NCBI GenBank assembly: GCA_037953745.1
Contig: JBAKBP010003177.1
Coordinates: 62,001 to 126,000, forward strand
Length of the DNA: 64,000 bases
DNA from: Lithodes maja
Lineage: Eukaryota > Arthropoda > Malacostraca > Decapoda > Lithodidae
Reading direction: 5' to 3'
Shown: positions 54,951 through 64,000 of the stretch, in pieces
How positions within the stretch are numbered: the first letter of the stretch is position 1
Layout: each line of letters starts with the position of its first letter
Notes under the pieces: model-generated
What the model was told of the DNA's origin: nothing
Database searches by the model: none
The model's input: the letters and a program-made list of their open reading frames with translations, nothing else
Made by a program: the position numbers and the translations under genes

Positions 54951-57900
54951 GGTCCCCAAATCATCATACGTGCGCACAGTCTTACCCTGTAGAAAACCCC
55001 CTGTGCGCCGCGGAGAGGCTAATTTCATTATACCTCCGGCAACGATCACGGCTACCGGCACTACAGTGCCAGCCTCTATGACTACCACGAATGTTCGAGT
55101 AATTTCTGACATCACTCCTTCCCCCCTTAGATAAGGCCCCACAGCGGAAAGGCCCTATGCCTCTCCTCTACGGGCCAGATTGTTCTTGGATTCAGGTACA
55201 ACCATTGAGACCACACCTAGCACAACCTACTATTTCAGGGGATCTACCGGCTCCTAGTGAGTGGACTATTGAAATCAACAAGAGTAGAAAACTCAGAGCT
55301 AAGGACGAGGTAGGGAGATTACTGGACGTTTCTATTAAGGCCATACCTAATACATATAATGCTGATTTCTTTGTGTTTTCAGCTGCCCCGGCAGTACCGC
55401 CGGCCTCATCTGCACGACTCTTTGCAGACTGGTCCAAAGCTGATGGCGTTAATGACTTCAAAGCTTTGAATGCACTCACGCCGGAACTGGCTACAGTTCC
55501 GGTACTAGATCAGTCACACACACCAGTTCTGCAGATGGGGTGGGTAGGTCTAGGCCCTTGGATAGACTGGGAATCAGAGGCACAGGTATTTGCTTCTACC
55601 ATTACATCTAAATCCTCCCATCAGGTCCCTCAAGAAACACATGCTTGGTTCTCGTTACCTGTAAATAAGGCAGAGGGGGTGTCGCCGGCCTTGATCGCTT
55701 TCTTGGCGGCACCCAAACTGGCACTTCATCAATTAGATGACCCCTTTTGTACCCCGCCCCCAGCCCATCTGGATAGAGACTTTAAGTTAAGGAACAAAGC
55801 TTTCAGATTGTTTTCCCAATACCTTGTCTGTCGCCAGGTTACTGTCTCCCTCGCTAGAACTATTTCGGCCATTGCGGACCAAAATGTTAGAAAAGCCACA
55901 GAACTGTCACGTAGGATTTTATTACAGAATTCCATACAATCCCTGGGTGACATTCGAATAGCAATCATGGAGGCGGTTAGGGCCCGCCAGGATCTAAGGG
56001 TGTATTTGGTAAAGAAGTTGCCGGAAGATATAGGTCGCCGGGTAACTCTTTCCCCAGTCTTAACGGCCTCCCTCCTCAATTCAGAGACGTGGAGTGTAGT
56101 TTTCAATATGGTAGATGGGTGGAAGCAGATTACCTCCCAGGCTAAGAGTGAACCGTTTAAGAAACCTTATATTAAGCCCAAAAGCGGCGGAAAGTCACAA
56201 CCCCAGCAGGCTAAACAGTCCTTTCGGGATCCCAGGCCTCCTCCACAGCAAGGAGGCCAAAGAGGCATAAGCCCAAACAAGGTAAATACTCAGGTTATAG
56301 AGGTAAGTCACACCCCAAACCAAGTCAGGGCCAGACATCAGCCAAGACTAGCCAACCGTCTGATAACAACCCACCACCCCCTCCAAAAAACTAGCCAACC
56401 AGTGCCGTGCTTAGGCGTGTCGGATTCCAGAGTTGCTCTACCGGACAGACCCAGTTTGCACACCGAGTCGTTCCAGGTATGCCGCAGAGCCTGGCCCAAG
56501 CGAACTTGGGCCAGAACTATAGTAAGCAAAGGAATCACCTGGTGGTGGATCCGGCGACCTCGACTGCGTCAGGTGCTAGAACACAACAATGTTTCACAGG
56601 AGGTGGAGGCCCTGGTCCAGGAAATGATCTCAAAGAAGGTCATTGTCCCGGTAGAACCAACTTGCCCAGTATTCATCTCCAGACTTTTCTTAGTGCCAAA
56701 GAGGGACAGTGTGCAGATGCAACCAGTAGTGGATCTCTCGCGTCTGAACACTTACATCATAAATTCACCCTCCAGGATGCTTACAGTACACCAAATCAGG
56801 CTTACACTTCCGCCACAGGGTTGGATGTGCTCATTAGACCTCAAAGATGCCTATTGGCATGTCCCTATCAACAAAAGGTTTCAAAAGTTCCTCGCCTTGA
56901 GGATCAGGCAAGAGACTTATGTCTTTCAGAAACTGCCTTTCAGTTTGAACCTGGCACCGAGAATTTTCACAAAATTAGTCCGGCAAGCCCTTCTGCCATT
57001 GTTGGCCCAGGGCATAATGGTGTTGTGGTATCTAGACGACTGGCTAGTGGTAGCGGAGTCAGAAGAGTTATGTCACAATCATGTCAACCAAGTAATCAAT
57101 CATGTACAAACCCTAGGGTTCAAGGTAAACTTGGCAAAGTCTCTCCTTGTGCCCACAAGGAAAATTCAGTGGATAGGGCTGGTCTGGGATACCGCCAATC
57201 TAACTCTTACTCAGAGTGTGGACAATAGCAACAGATTTCGCAGGAAACTGTCTCGTTTTCTCCACAGTTTGAATACGACAAGGAAGACGTGGGAGTCCTT
57301 GGTCGGCTCACTTAACTGGATCCAATTAACTGTGAAGTTGGGCCGGTTGAAAGTAAAGAGATTAATTTTGGAAGGCAACAAAGTTTTTCCCCTCTCGCCG
57401 GATAGGAAATTATGGCCAATTCCTCCATTAATTCACGACTTACTGTCGGTCTGGGCGAAGACCGAAACACTGTACTCTGTAACAACATGGGTTTTTCCTC
57501 CTCCTTCGGTATGGGTAGACACAGACGCTTCAGGAACACTAGGTTGTGGGTATCAGTCCAATCTAGGCCATCAAGGGCAAGGCACTTGGGCCCAGAATGA
57601 ATTATTTCACATCAACAAGCAAGAGCTTCTAGTTCCTCTATTTTTTCTCCAAGCTCACGGCTCGTCATTGCAAGGACAGTCGATCGTGTTTCGGATGGAC
57701 AACTTAATTGCAGTCCATTGCATTCAGAAACAAGGTTCAGTGAGGTCTCGAGCGTTGCTAGTAGTGTCAGAACAGATTTTTGCTCTAGCCGAATCGCTGA
57801 GCATTCATCTGCATGCATCATATCTCCCAGGTGTGTCGAACATCTGGGCAGATGCTCTGTCCCGGAGACAGAGCACTCTAGTAGAATGGGCTCTCAAACA

Positions 57901-58006
57901 AACCGTCTTCGACAAGATGATTGCCAAGCCTTACCGCCCAGAAGTGGACCTTTCGCATCCGAGGAGAATCACAAGCTCCCTCTCTTCCTTACCAGCCAGG
58001 GGCTAA
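54951..58006 (+). CDS. DIRS Gag C-terminal part and reverse transcriptase-RNase H
   Basis: A frame open from about 54951 ends near 55133, and the main frame takes over at 55157 after a C run. I treat it as a continuation of gag rather than a new start. Residues 1-330 of the 949-residue frame are Gag-like (ALIAFLAAPKLALHQLDDP, RKATELSRRIL). RT spans about 480-720 with PVVDLSRLN, DLKDAYWHVPI and YLDD at 625-628. RNase H spans about 785-905 with VDTDASGTLGCG and an IWADALSR end. Having Gag and RT in one frame is notable. The frame overlaps the recombinase gene by 86 bp. No methylase motif was seen. Confidence 0.88.
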
Positions 58007-59249
58007 CTCCGGCGGGGGTACCAGATGCGTTACTGGAGGACTGGAATTCAATTTATCTATTTCCTCTACCAGATTCTGCTCTAATGTGCAGGGTAGTTCA
58101 CAAACTACAAGGTTACCGGGGCTTAATCTCGATGATCGCGCCGTTATGGCCGGCTCAGGTGTGGTACCACCAGTTGTGAGAATGGTGCAGGAACCCGGTG
58201 TCGCTCCTGGTCTCCGCATTCCACTTGGAGAAAATTGGCAACCTTCAGACCTCGCTCAATTTTGCCTTCTGGACATTTACAATGCAAAATGGCTAGCTCA
58301 GTATGGGGAAAGTGTCACTAGTAAATTTATGAATCAATATACTATATCTACCAGGAGACAATATCAATCGCATTGGAAAACGTTTACAACCTGGATTGTA
58401 GAGTCAGGGCAAACCGATGCCTCAGGGGCCCTGATCTTCAAATACCTAGATTATTTATTTGAGCAGAAGCACTTTTCCGTTGTTACTTTGAAAAATCACT
58501 TATCTGCCATCAGAACTCCTTTCTTTGATCTCACTGGTCTCTCGATACCGCAGGCGGAGGAGAAAGGGTTTATGAGGGCGTGTTTCAAGCTACGCCCACC
58601 ACCACGTCAGCTCATGCCCACCTGGTCGCTAGATAAGGCCTTATCTTTGCTTCAATCGCGCAAATATAATAATGCGCCGGATTTTGATTCACTTTTAAAG
58701 AAGGCTGTGTTCTTGATGGCTTTAGCTACAGGAAATAGGGTCTCTGAGCTGGCGGCGATGAGCAACGAACCTAATTGCCTTAGGTTTGGGAGACTGCATG
58801 ACAATGTACAAATCGCGCCGTCTCCTACATTTATTGCAAAGAATGAGCGCTCTGATCATGTTTTCTCAGAATTTTCTGTTCCGGCGTTAAAACGCAGACA
58901 CACACATCATATTTTATGCCCAGTGGAGGCCTTAGCTAAGTTTATGAGGGCAGCTCACCCTCGACAACCAGGTTTTCTGTGGGTGAACCAGGCAGGTAAT
59001 CGTGTTACTAGAAGAAAATTAGCTTCTCTGTTAGTAGATATTATTAAAGAAAGTAATCCCAGCGTGGTGGGCAGGGCCCACGACATCAGGAAGTGGGCCG
59101 TCTCTCTTAGATTTTTACACAATTTCTCGATAGAAGACATTGCCAACACTCAATTGTGGGCATCCAACCATACTTTTCTAACACGATACCTGTCGGTCGC
59201 TCTGAACAAGCCAAAGCGTACCTGTGTAGCTTTACGACAGAAGGTCTAG
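57921..59249 (+). CDS. DIRS tyrosine recombinase
   Basis: This 442-residue frame overlaps the end of the RT frame. The first 100 or so residues may not be translated as such, since the recognisable recombinase starts near residue 130 (STRRQYQSHWKTF). Catalytic residues are visible: R273 in ATGNRVSEL, H387 and R390 in AHDIRKW, and the nucleophile Y423 in FLTRYL. It would integrate the circular DNA intermediate without a target duplication. The set is complete, so this gene may be functional even though gag is interrupted. Confidence 0.9.
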   Translation: MPSLTAQKWTFRIRGESQAPSLPYQPGANSGGGTRCVTGGLEFNLSISSTRFCSNVQGSSQTTRLPGLNLDDRAVMAGSGVVPPVVRMVQEPGVAPGLRIPLGENWQPSDLAQFCLLDIYNAKWLAQYGESVTSKFMNQYTISTRRQYQSHWKTFTTWIVESGQTDASGALIFKYLDYLFEQKHFSVVTLKNHLSAIRTPFFDLTGLSIPQAEEKGFMRACFKLRPPPRQLMPTWSLDKALSLLQSRKYNNAPDFDSLLKKAVFLMALATGNRVSELAAMSNEPNCLRFGRLHDNVQIAPSPTFIAKNERSDHVFSEFSVPALKRRHTHHILCPVEALAKFMRAAHPRQPGFLWVNQAGNRVTRRKLASLLVDIIKESNPSVVGRAHDIRKWAVSLRFLHNFSIEDIANTQLWASNHTFLTRYLSVALNKPKRTCVALRQKV

Positions 59250-59754
59250 TAGGCTCTGTGCAATTGATTGTTTAAGGTTAAGGCGAGAAAAAGGGGGGGG
59301 GGGTGCTGAATAGTCCAAAGCCCCACTAGGACCCCTTCCTCCGGAGATGTGATAAATCACGAGCTGTGATCGAACTGGTTTTACAGTTAAAAACGTTTAT
59401 TTTACTTTTAAGAAATCTATCATAGTTGCAACTATATAGGATTACCAGAATGTACAAACATATAAACTGTACAAATATTGTTAAGATTAGAACAACATTC
59501 CAAAGAGTTTATAGTTCTAGTTAGGAACACAAAGGTGTTCCCAGAGTATCATGTATAGATCTTAAAGTACAAGATCTGGTCATGAGCAAGCAGACTTTCT
59601 TTGAAGTCACGCACTGCTTGCAATCTTTCATATTTTTATATTAGTTATTGACTGTATACAATAAAAAAACTTTAAAATGTTATACGGCTTATTTTTTGTC
59701 CTGAGGTTAGGGTATTGTCACGAATGTCCCCCTCCAGTCTTGGTACTCAGAAAA

Positions 59755-59846
59755 TATCGTCAATGATGAAGGGGCCACTATTAAATTATAGGTTTGATTC
59801 CCGGAGGGAAGTAATGAAAACCTAATATTTAGTAATCATTGACGAT
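59755..59846 (+). repeat. Internal complementary region of DIRS-1
   Basis: This 92-bp segment is the reverse complement of the right terminus (ending CAAACCTATAATTT) followed directly by the left terminus (TTTAATAGTGGCCCC). Such a region is thought to template the joining of the two ends during replication. It lies after the recombinase, as expected. The spacer 59250-59754 has no gene. Confidence 0.9.
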
Positions 59847-59897
59847 GCATGGCCCTCCCATTCGTTGATTTCTATAGTTGTATCTTGGTATATCATT

Positions 59898-60237
59898 GAA
59901 GGAAGTTATGGCCGCTAGGGGGCCTGCGTATAAAAGCCACGCACAGGAAATCCACACATGGAAAGCCATAATATAACAGATATTAAGTTAAATTTGTATT
60001 TTTTATTTTCTACGAAGTTTTTTCTGTAGGGTACCCAATCATAAGACGATTCCATAAGAGAATTAAGCGTGCACTTACGAAGGAGTACTCCCTGACCCTT
60101 CCGCGGGAGATTCAAAACTGCTGCCGCGGGTGTTGAAGGGAGACTACTATATTAATAGGCAATATCGTCAATGATTATGGGGCCCTACTAAATATTAGGT
60201 TTTCATTACTTCCCTCCGGGAATCAAACCTATAATTT
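59898..60237 (-). repeat. Right inverted terminal repeat of DIRS-1
   Basis: From GAAGGAAGTTATGGCC to a TATAATTT end. It pairs with 46167-46463 over about 288 bp and has an extra outer segment of about 50 bp (60186-60237) found again only in the internal complementary region. Confidence 0.9.
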
Positions 60238-61917
60238 ATCCCATAGGTCCAGTGTGAATACGTGTAACCAAAGTCACACTAAGTCGAAGCCGCGTAGAAA
60301 CCTTGCCAAGCGGTTATTGAAATTGTTTGGGCCTCAACCTAACTCTGACGTGTGAAAAGCTACCTGAGGGCCAAGTGTAAGGGGTCTAAATTGACTAGGC
60401 TTGATTTTGGCAATATTTACACCAAGACTTTTACTATTCACTAACTTTAAGCCCAATAATGACCCAGTCAGTGTTGAGATTAGTTGAAATGTTCGGTATT
60501 ATGTTATTATCGTGATTAAGATATCAGTTGACATATATTAAATTGTAATGACTAGAAAGAAATAATTAAATAGGCCTAATGCTGTCTTATAGGTACGAGG
60601 GTCATTATTCTAGCTTTACATATTAAATATAATTGTTTGGTATTGTTATATTAAGTTTAGAAAAGGGGTGTCACAATCGGAGCAATGTTGTTTTGGAATT
60701 AGAATTAAATTTACTTGTTTTGGCCATTTAATCACTTCCAGGTGTATAAAGTTAATTGCAAAGTATAACTTTAACTTTGTGAATCTACTATAATGCGGAG
60801 ATTTGGCCTAATAATTGCTTGTACCTAATCTCTAGTGTGATACCCTGATTCTGAGGCCTTAGCGACAAGTGCTCATCTCGAGAGGGCTTGACAGGTCGAA
60901 ATTTATGAGTCGTACCTCCAACTTAAAAACTATAGTCTTACCTACTGTAGGATATCGTAAGTAATAGTTAACATGTTTGTGCCTGAAATTCGTTTACATC
61001 ACATAAAAGTAATTCAATTATCCTTTGAAAGTCTTATTAGACTCTTAAGTAAGTTGAGGAGCTCATTTAATCAAGGTAAGGTTATTGTTGTGACAAAGTA
61101 TGTTGACCCCAAAGTCCTACAACAGGGCCCTACCTCTCTAGGTGCCTTGATACCCTCACAGTCGCCAGCCTCGGGCGGACCTAAGGGGAGATATTTTGGC
61201 TAACTCAGTATACATTTCCTTGTGTGTTGTGTTTAGATAAAACCTTCAGTTGAAGGTGAGTTGAAATGAATTGTGAAGTATTTAAGATAAGTATTGAGAC
61301 CATTTTAAAGCCCAGTTTCTTATATGTAATTACGAAATTATACGACCCCCTTTGTCTTGGTCGAAGGTGAAATTATTCACTCCGTCTGATAATTGATAAT
61401 TTAGATTTCGAATTCTATACTATGTTTCCTGTCAACCTTATTATGTTATTATGTTCCTTCCAACAACCAACCATACTCCTAAAATCGATTAATGAAATTA
61501 ATCTTTATTATAAGATAATAATATGTTAATTGCATTATGTTTGTGTATAGTATTATCACAGCAATGATACACCGTTGTCGAGTTCAGTGTATGTAACTTA
61601 ATGTAACCAACATTCCTTTACGAGTAGGGTGTATAGGCCCAAAGTATATAGACACTGACGACGTATACAGACAAAAAACACACATAACAAAGCCACTCCA
61701 ACACCTTCCTCTCTCTCTAACACCCCTTCTCCCCTCTCAACACTCTTCTCTGAGCTAGTGCCGATAAAAATGGCATGTTCAGTCCTGTAAAGAATCGTAA
61801 GATTCAGAGTCGTAAAGATTCCAGGACGAGCTCATTAGCGGCGGATCCCCAGATCGACCGTGGTGATTGTCACCTAAACATCTACAAAACTAAACTAACT
61901 AAACTAACACTAGAGTG
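60238..61917. other. AT-rich sequence without a supported gene
   Basis: A 76-codon frame at 60973-61203 has no recognisable domain and I do not call it a gene. ACACTAGAGTG at 61907-61917 is the left copy of the target duplication of the next element. Confidence 0.5.
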
Positions 61918-62436
61918 GGTGCCCAACCCCGAAAGGGGTTGAAATAGGGGAGCTATCCCCCCGCCAAAGGCGGCTTTCTAGGGCCTTTCCTAGCTGATGC
62001 TGAGAGGATTGGGTTCTAGTCATGCGGTGATGGGCTGGTCTATCAGAGTGAGAGCTGAGCAATCTCTGCCATACCCATAGCTTACTCTGACTTTTCCTTT
62101 AACTTATATATTTTCTAGATCTCAAGTGACGGCATCTCTTCCGTGGATTGACCTCCCAATCTACCAAGATTGGAAGCCAAAGCGTCACATTTTTCCCTTG
62201 CCCCTCAACTTTCTCTTCATAATTGCTGAGGAGCACAGGGCCCTGGGTGGGGCTTTGGTTTCCCGGGCGTTTCCGCACCCTCCTCAGCCCCCCGCCATGG
62301 AGTGGCTTCGGTCACCCAGGCTTTATTGTGGTCGGCGGGGAGGGTTCTGTGGGGGCACTCGGTTATGGCCTTGGAATTGCTCGGGGCCTTGGGGCTGTTC
62401 GGCCAGGCAGCTTGGAGAACAACAACAACAACAACA
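61918..62436 (+). mobile_element. SINE-like or truncated LINE element with (AAC)n tail, copy 2
   Basis: ACACTAGAGTG precedes it (61907-61917) and follows it (62437-62447), an 11-bp target duplication that overlaps the tail by two bases. It begins GGTGCCCAACCCCGAAAGGG, includes small hairpins (CCCCGAAAGGGG and CCGCCAAAGGCGG), and ends TTCGGCCAGGCAGCTTGG with (AAC)n. At about 519 bp it is roughly 100 bp longer at the 5' end than copy 1. No RNA polymerase III boxes were recognised, so a LINE derivative is as likely as a SINE. Confidence 0.85.
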
Positions 62437-62861
62437 ACACTAGAGTGTATAATTGGGAGGTTTGACGTACCTCCCAACCTACCAAATAGGAAAACCTACT
62501 ATTTGGTAGTAGTCTTGGAAAATCCAACGTCAAGGCTATTAACCTAATTGCAATGACGACTTGTCTATTTTGACTGCTATGTCGTCATTCCAACCGCGGT
62601 TAAAAAGAAAACGTCTAGAGTCTACTCCTTATCTTGCTCTAGGAGACGTTGTACATTAACCAAAACTACCACCGAAGGTGAAAAAAGCATAGAAGAGAAG
62701 AAAAAGGGGTTTACCTTAGTTACCGCTTAAGGCCCATCCCGTGTTCCGTCATGTGCAGATCACTGTCGAACGTGCGCATGAGCGACCCTCTCTTGTTATC
62801 ACATCTCACGTCAGCAGAAGAACGCGGATGGGCAGGGGTCCGGCGTGAGGGAGGGTATTAT

Positions 62862-62980
62862 GTACGTTGGATTTTCCAAGACTACTACCAAATAGTAGGT
62901 TTTCCTATTTGGTAGGTTGGGAGGTACGTCAAACCTCCCAATTTGTTAGTAGTCTTGGCAAATCCAACGTCAAGGCTGCA
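62862..62980 (-). repeat. Internal complementary region of DIRS-2
   Basis: Positions 62862-62945 are the reverse complement of 62451-62533 or so. The adjoining 62945-62980 (TTAGTAGTCTTGGCAAATCC) should correspond to the left terminus, which lies outside the window. Confidence 0.8.
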
Positions 62981-63294
62981 TAACAAATAGGAGGAGGACA
63001 TCCAAGCCCAACCTACCAAAAAAACCAATGCATAAAACAAAAGTATGAATGACAAAGACACAAATTAAACAAGAGAGTCTAAGAAAAGAGTGAAAAACTG
63101 AGGAGTAGCTAAAAAGAACAGTTTTAACACATGCCCGTCATTCATAGTAATGCAAAAACATAGACTTGTCTGAAACCAAAAAGGTACCGTACCCAAAATC
63201 CCTTTTCTTCAAAAACCAACAAAAACACTGAACACAAGAACAAAACACAATTTTCAATGTGGCAAAAACACTTATGTACTGTATACATATAACA

Positions 63295-63979
63295 TCATCC
63301 CAAACTTGTAATCCAGTGTTGCAAACCCGTACACCCCCCCCCCCCTTTGTCATATAAAACAAAGGAAAAGAACGAGGGACAAGGGGGGAAGACCAGGGAT
63401 CTTCGCCAGAGCACCAGGAAACACGACCCCCGAGAGCAAGCACCAGCCGAGGGGGTCGAACACTGGACACGGAGAGGTAGGAGGAGATGAAGGAATTGAT
63501 AGAAGACCCACAAAACCGCTGAGGCGAAGGCAGGGAAGGATCGACGTGGCAGGAACCGGAAGGATGCAGCAAAGGAGCCGACATCGAGCGCAGAAACCCT
63601 TACAAACAGGGCGACGGGCACGAACGGTCCGACAAACGCGGCGGCCCATCTGCACCTGCGAGAGCCTCCCACCTGTCCGAGGAGACCCCCACACAGCAGG
63701 ACCCGAAGGCGGCGCCACAGAAGCAACAGAGGAGCGCAAGGCCGACACCGGGCACAACACATGGCGAGGATGCCCAAGCCGGAAAGCCTGGACGGCGAAA
63801 GGCCGGAAAGCGGGGGCCGCCCTCCCAAGTGTGGCAACAAAAGGAGGGGAGGAGGCGAACGAGACGCCAGGCAAGGACGGGGAGAATCGCACGCAGTCCC
63901 GGGGCCATGACAACGCCGCTAGGGCAGACAACCGAACCCCAGTGGCCAGAGCGACAAGGAAGAGCGGACGCCCGAGCAA
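63295..63979 (-). pseudogene. Decayed tyrosine recombinase of DIRS-2
   Basis: Two minus-strand frames belong together. The first has FLVALATGVRLSALAALSW with the first catalytic arginine, and HPRHVLCPVSALR. After a shift near 63620 the second has ALDVGSFAASFRFL and ends VFYQFLHLLLPL. In DIRS-1 the corresponding places read AHDIRKW and FLTRYL. The histidine, second arginine and nucleophilic tyrosine are all replaced here, so the protein is dead. The 5' part lies beyond the window. Confidence 0.75.
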
Positions 63980-64000
63980 CAGAACCGGCGTAGCGGCCCT

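Larger units (their letters stand above)
46167..60237 (+). mobile_element. DIRS-type tyrosine-recombinase retrotransposon interrupted by piggyBac
   Basis: Inverted terminal repeats at about 46167-46463 and 59898-60237 bracket gag, RT-RNase H and a tyrosine recombinase. An internal complementary region at 59755-59846 is the reverse complement of the right end joined to the left end, which is the diagnostic DIRS architecture. That junction places the outer limits at a shared TTT (46167-46169 and 60235-60237). Without the piggyBac insertion the element would be about 8 kb. I see no adenine-methylase domain, which many DIRS elements carry. Confidence 0.9.
62451..64000 (-). mobile_element. DIRS-2: 3' part of another DIRS-type element, continues past the window
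   Basis: Read on the minus strand, a decayed recombinase (63979-63295) is followed by an internal complementary region and then by a terminus ending CAAACCTCCCAATT at 62451. The terminal sequence ACCTACCAAATAGGAAAACC (62478-62497) recurs inverted inside the region 62862-62980, joined to TTGTTAGTAGTCTTGG from the opposite end. This is the same logic as DIRS-1 but the sequence family is different. Confidence 0.82.

Noticed and set aside
54940..54990. GTGCGCAC near 54973 as the missing right end of piggyBac
   Set aside because: Only an 8-bp palindrome matches the MITE end, no TTAA is nearby, and the flank does not align.
60973..61203. 76-codon frame between DIRS-1 and the SINE-like element
   Set aside because: No domain, no supporting context and no sign of a splice or promoter signal.

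Overview
This window is an animal genomic segment made almost entirely of transposable elements. I found no host gene that I can support. DIRS-type tyrosine-recombinase retrotransposons, an RTE-like LINE, a ZBED-type hAT element, piggyBac elements and Gmr1-like LTR retrotransposons occur together in an AT-rich background rich in TAGGCCTA-like words. This points to a metazoan, probably a marine invertebrate. A decapod crustacean is my best guess, but an echinoderm or another group is not excluded.

Layout: (1) 1-3601 holds old repeats (R1 copy 1, a worn piece of MITE family A) and a proline-rich degenerate coding stretch. (2) 3602-14765 is a set of nested TTAA-targeting MITEs. MITE A1 carries a complete Gmr1-like LTR retrotransposon (3672-12930) near its left end and MITE A2 near its right end, and A2 contains MITE A3. 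(3) 15221-18892 is a hAT element with a broken ZBED-like transposase, a polypurine tract and a perfect 77-bp-arm palindrome of tRNA-like sequence. (4) 20406-31596 is R1 copy 2, split at a TTAA by MITE A4 (which carries the second Gmr1-like element, 21322-30627) and MITE B. (5) 32371-34265 is MITE A5 holding MITE A6 and the related MITE C. (6) 35815-43914 is a duplicated repeat field carrying a CTCF-like 14-mer nine times. It is interrupted by a SINE-like insertion with an empty paralogous site and by a full-length RTE-like LINE with a 13-bp target duplication. (7) 44818-45456 is the only uninterrupted, un-nested MITE A copy. (8) 46167-60237 is a DIRS element with inverted terminal repeats and an internal complementary region. 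Its gag is interrupted by a piggyBac element whose 1000-residue transposase reads intact. (9) 61918-62436 is a second SINE-like copy. (10) 62451 to the window end is the 3' part of another DIRS element on the minus strand.

How the parts relate: the piggyBac element at 49154 shares its first ~70 bp with the left end of all MITE A copies, so its transposase is a good candidate for the enzyme that moved them. Removing the nested insertions gives the same MITE length every time (about 634-640 bp), which supports the reconstructed order. The two Gmr1-like copies have the pol order protease-integrase-RT-RNase H and a SCAN-like capsid segment, the two hallmarks of the Gmr1 group. Each has different frameshifts, so neither copy is intact throughout. 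Several breaks fall in homopolymers or short repeats, so some may be assembly errors.
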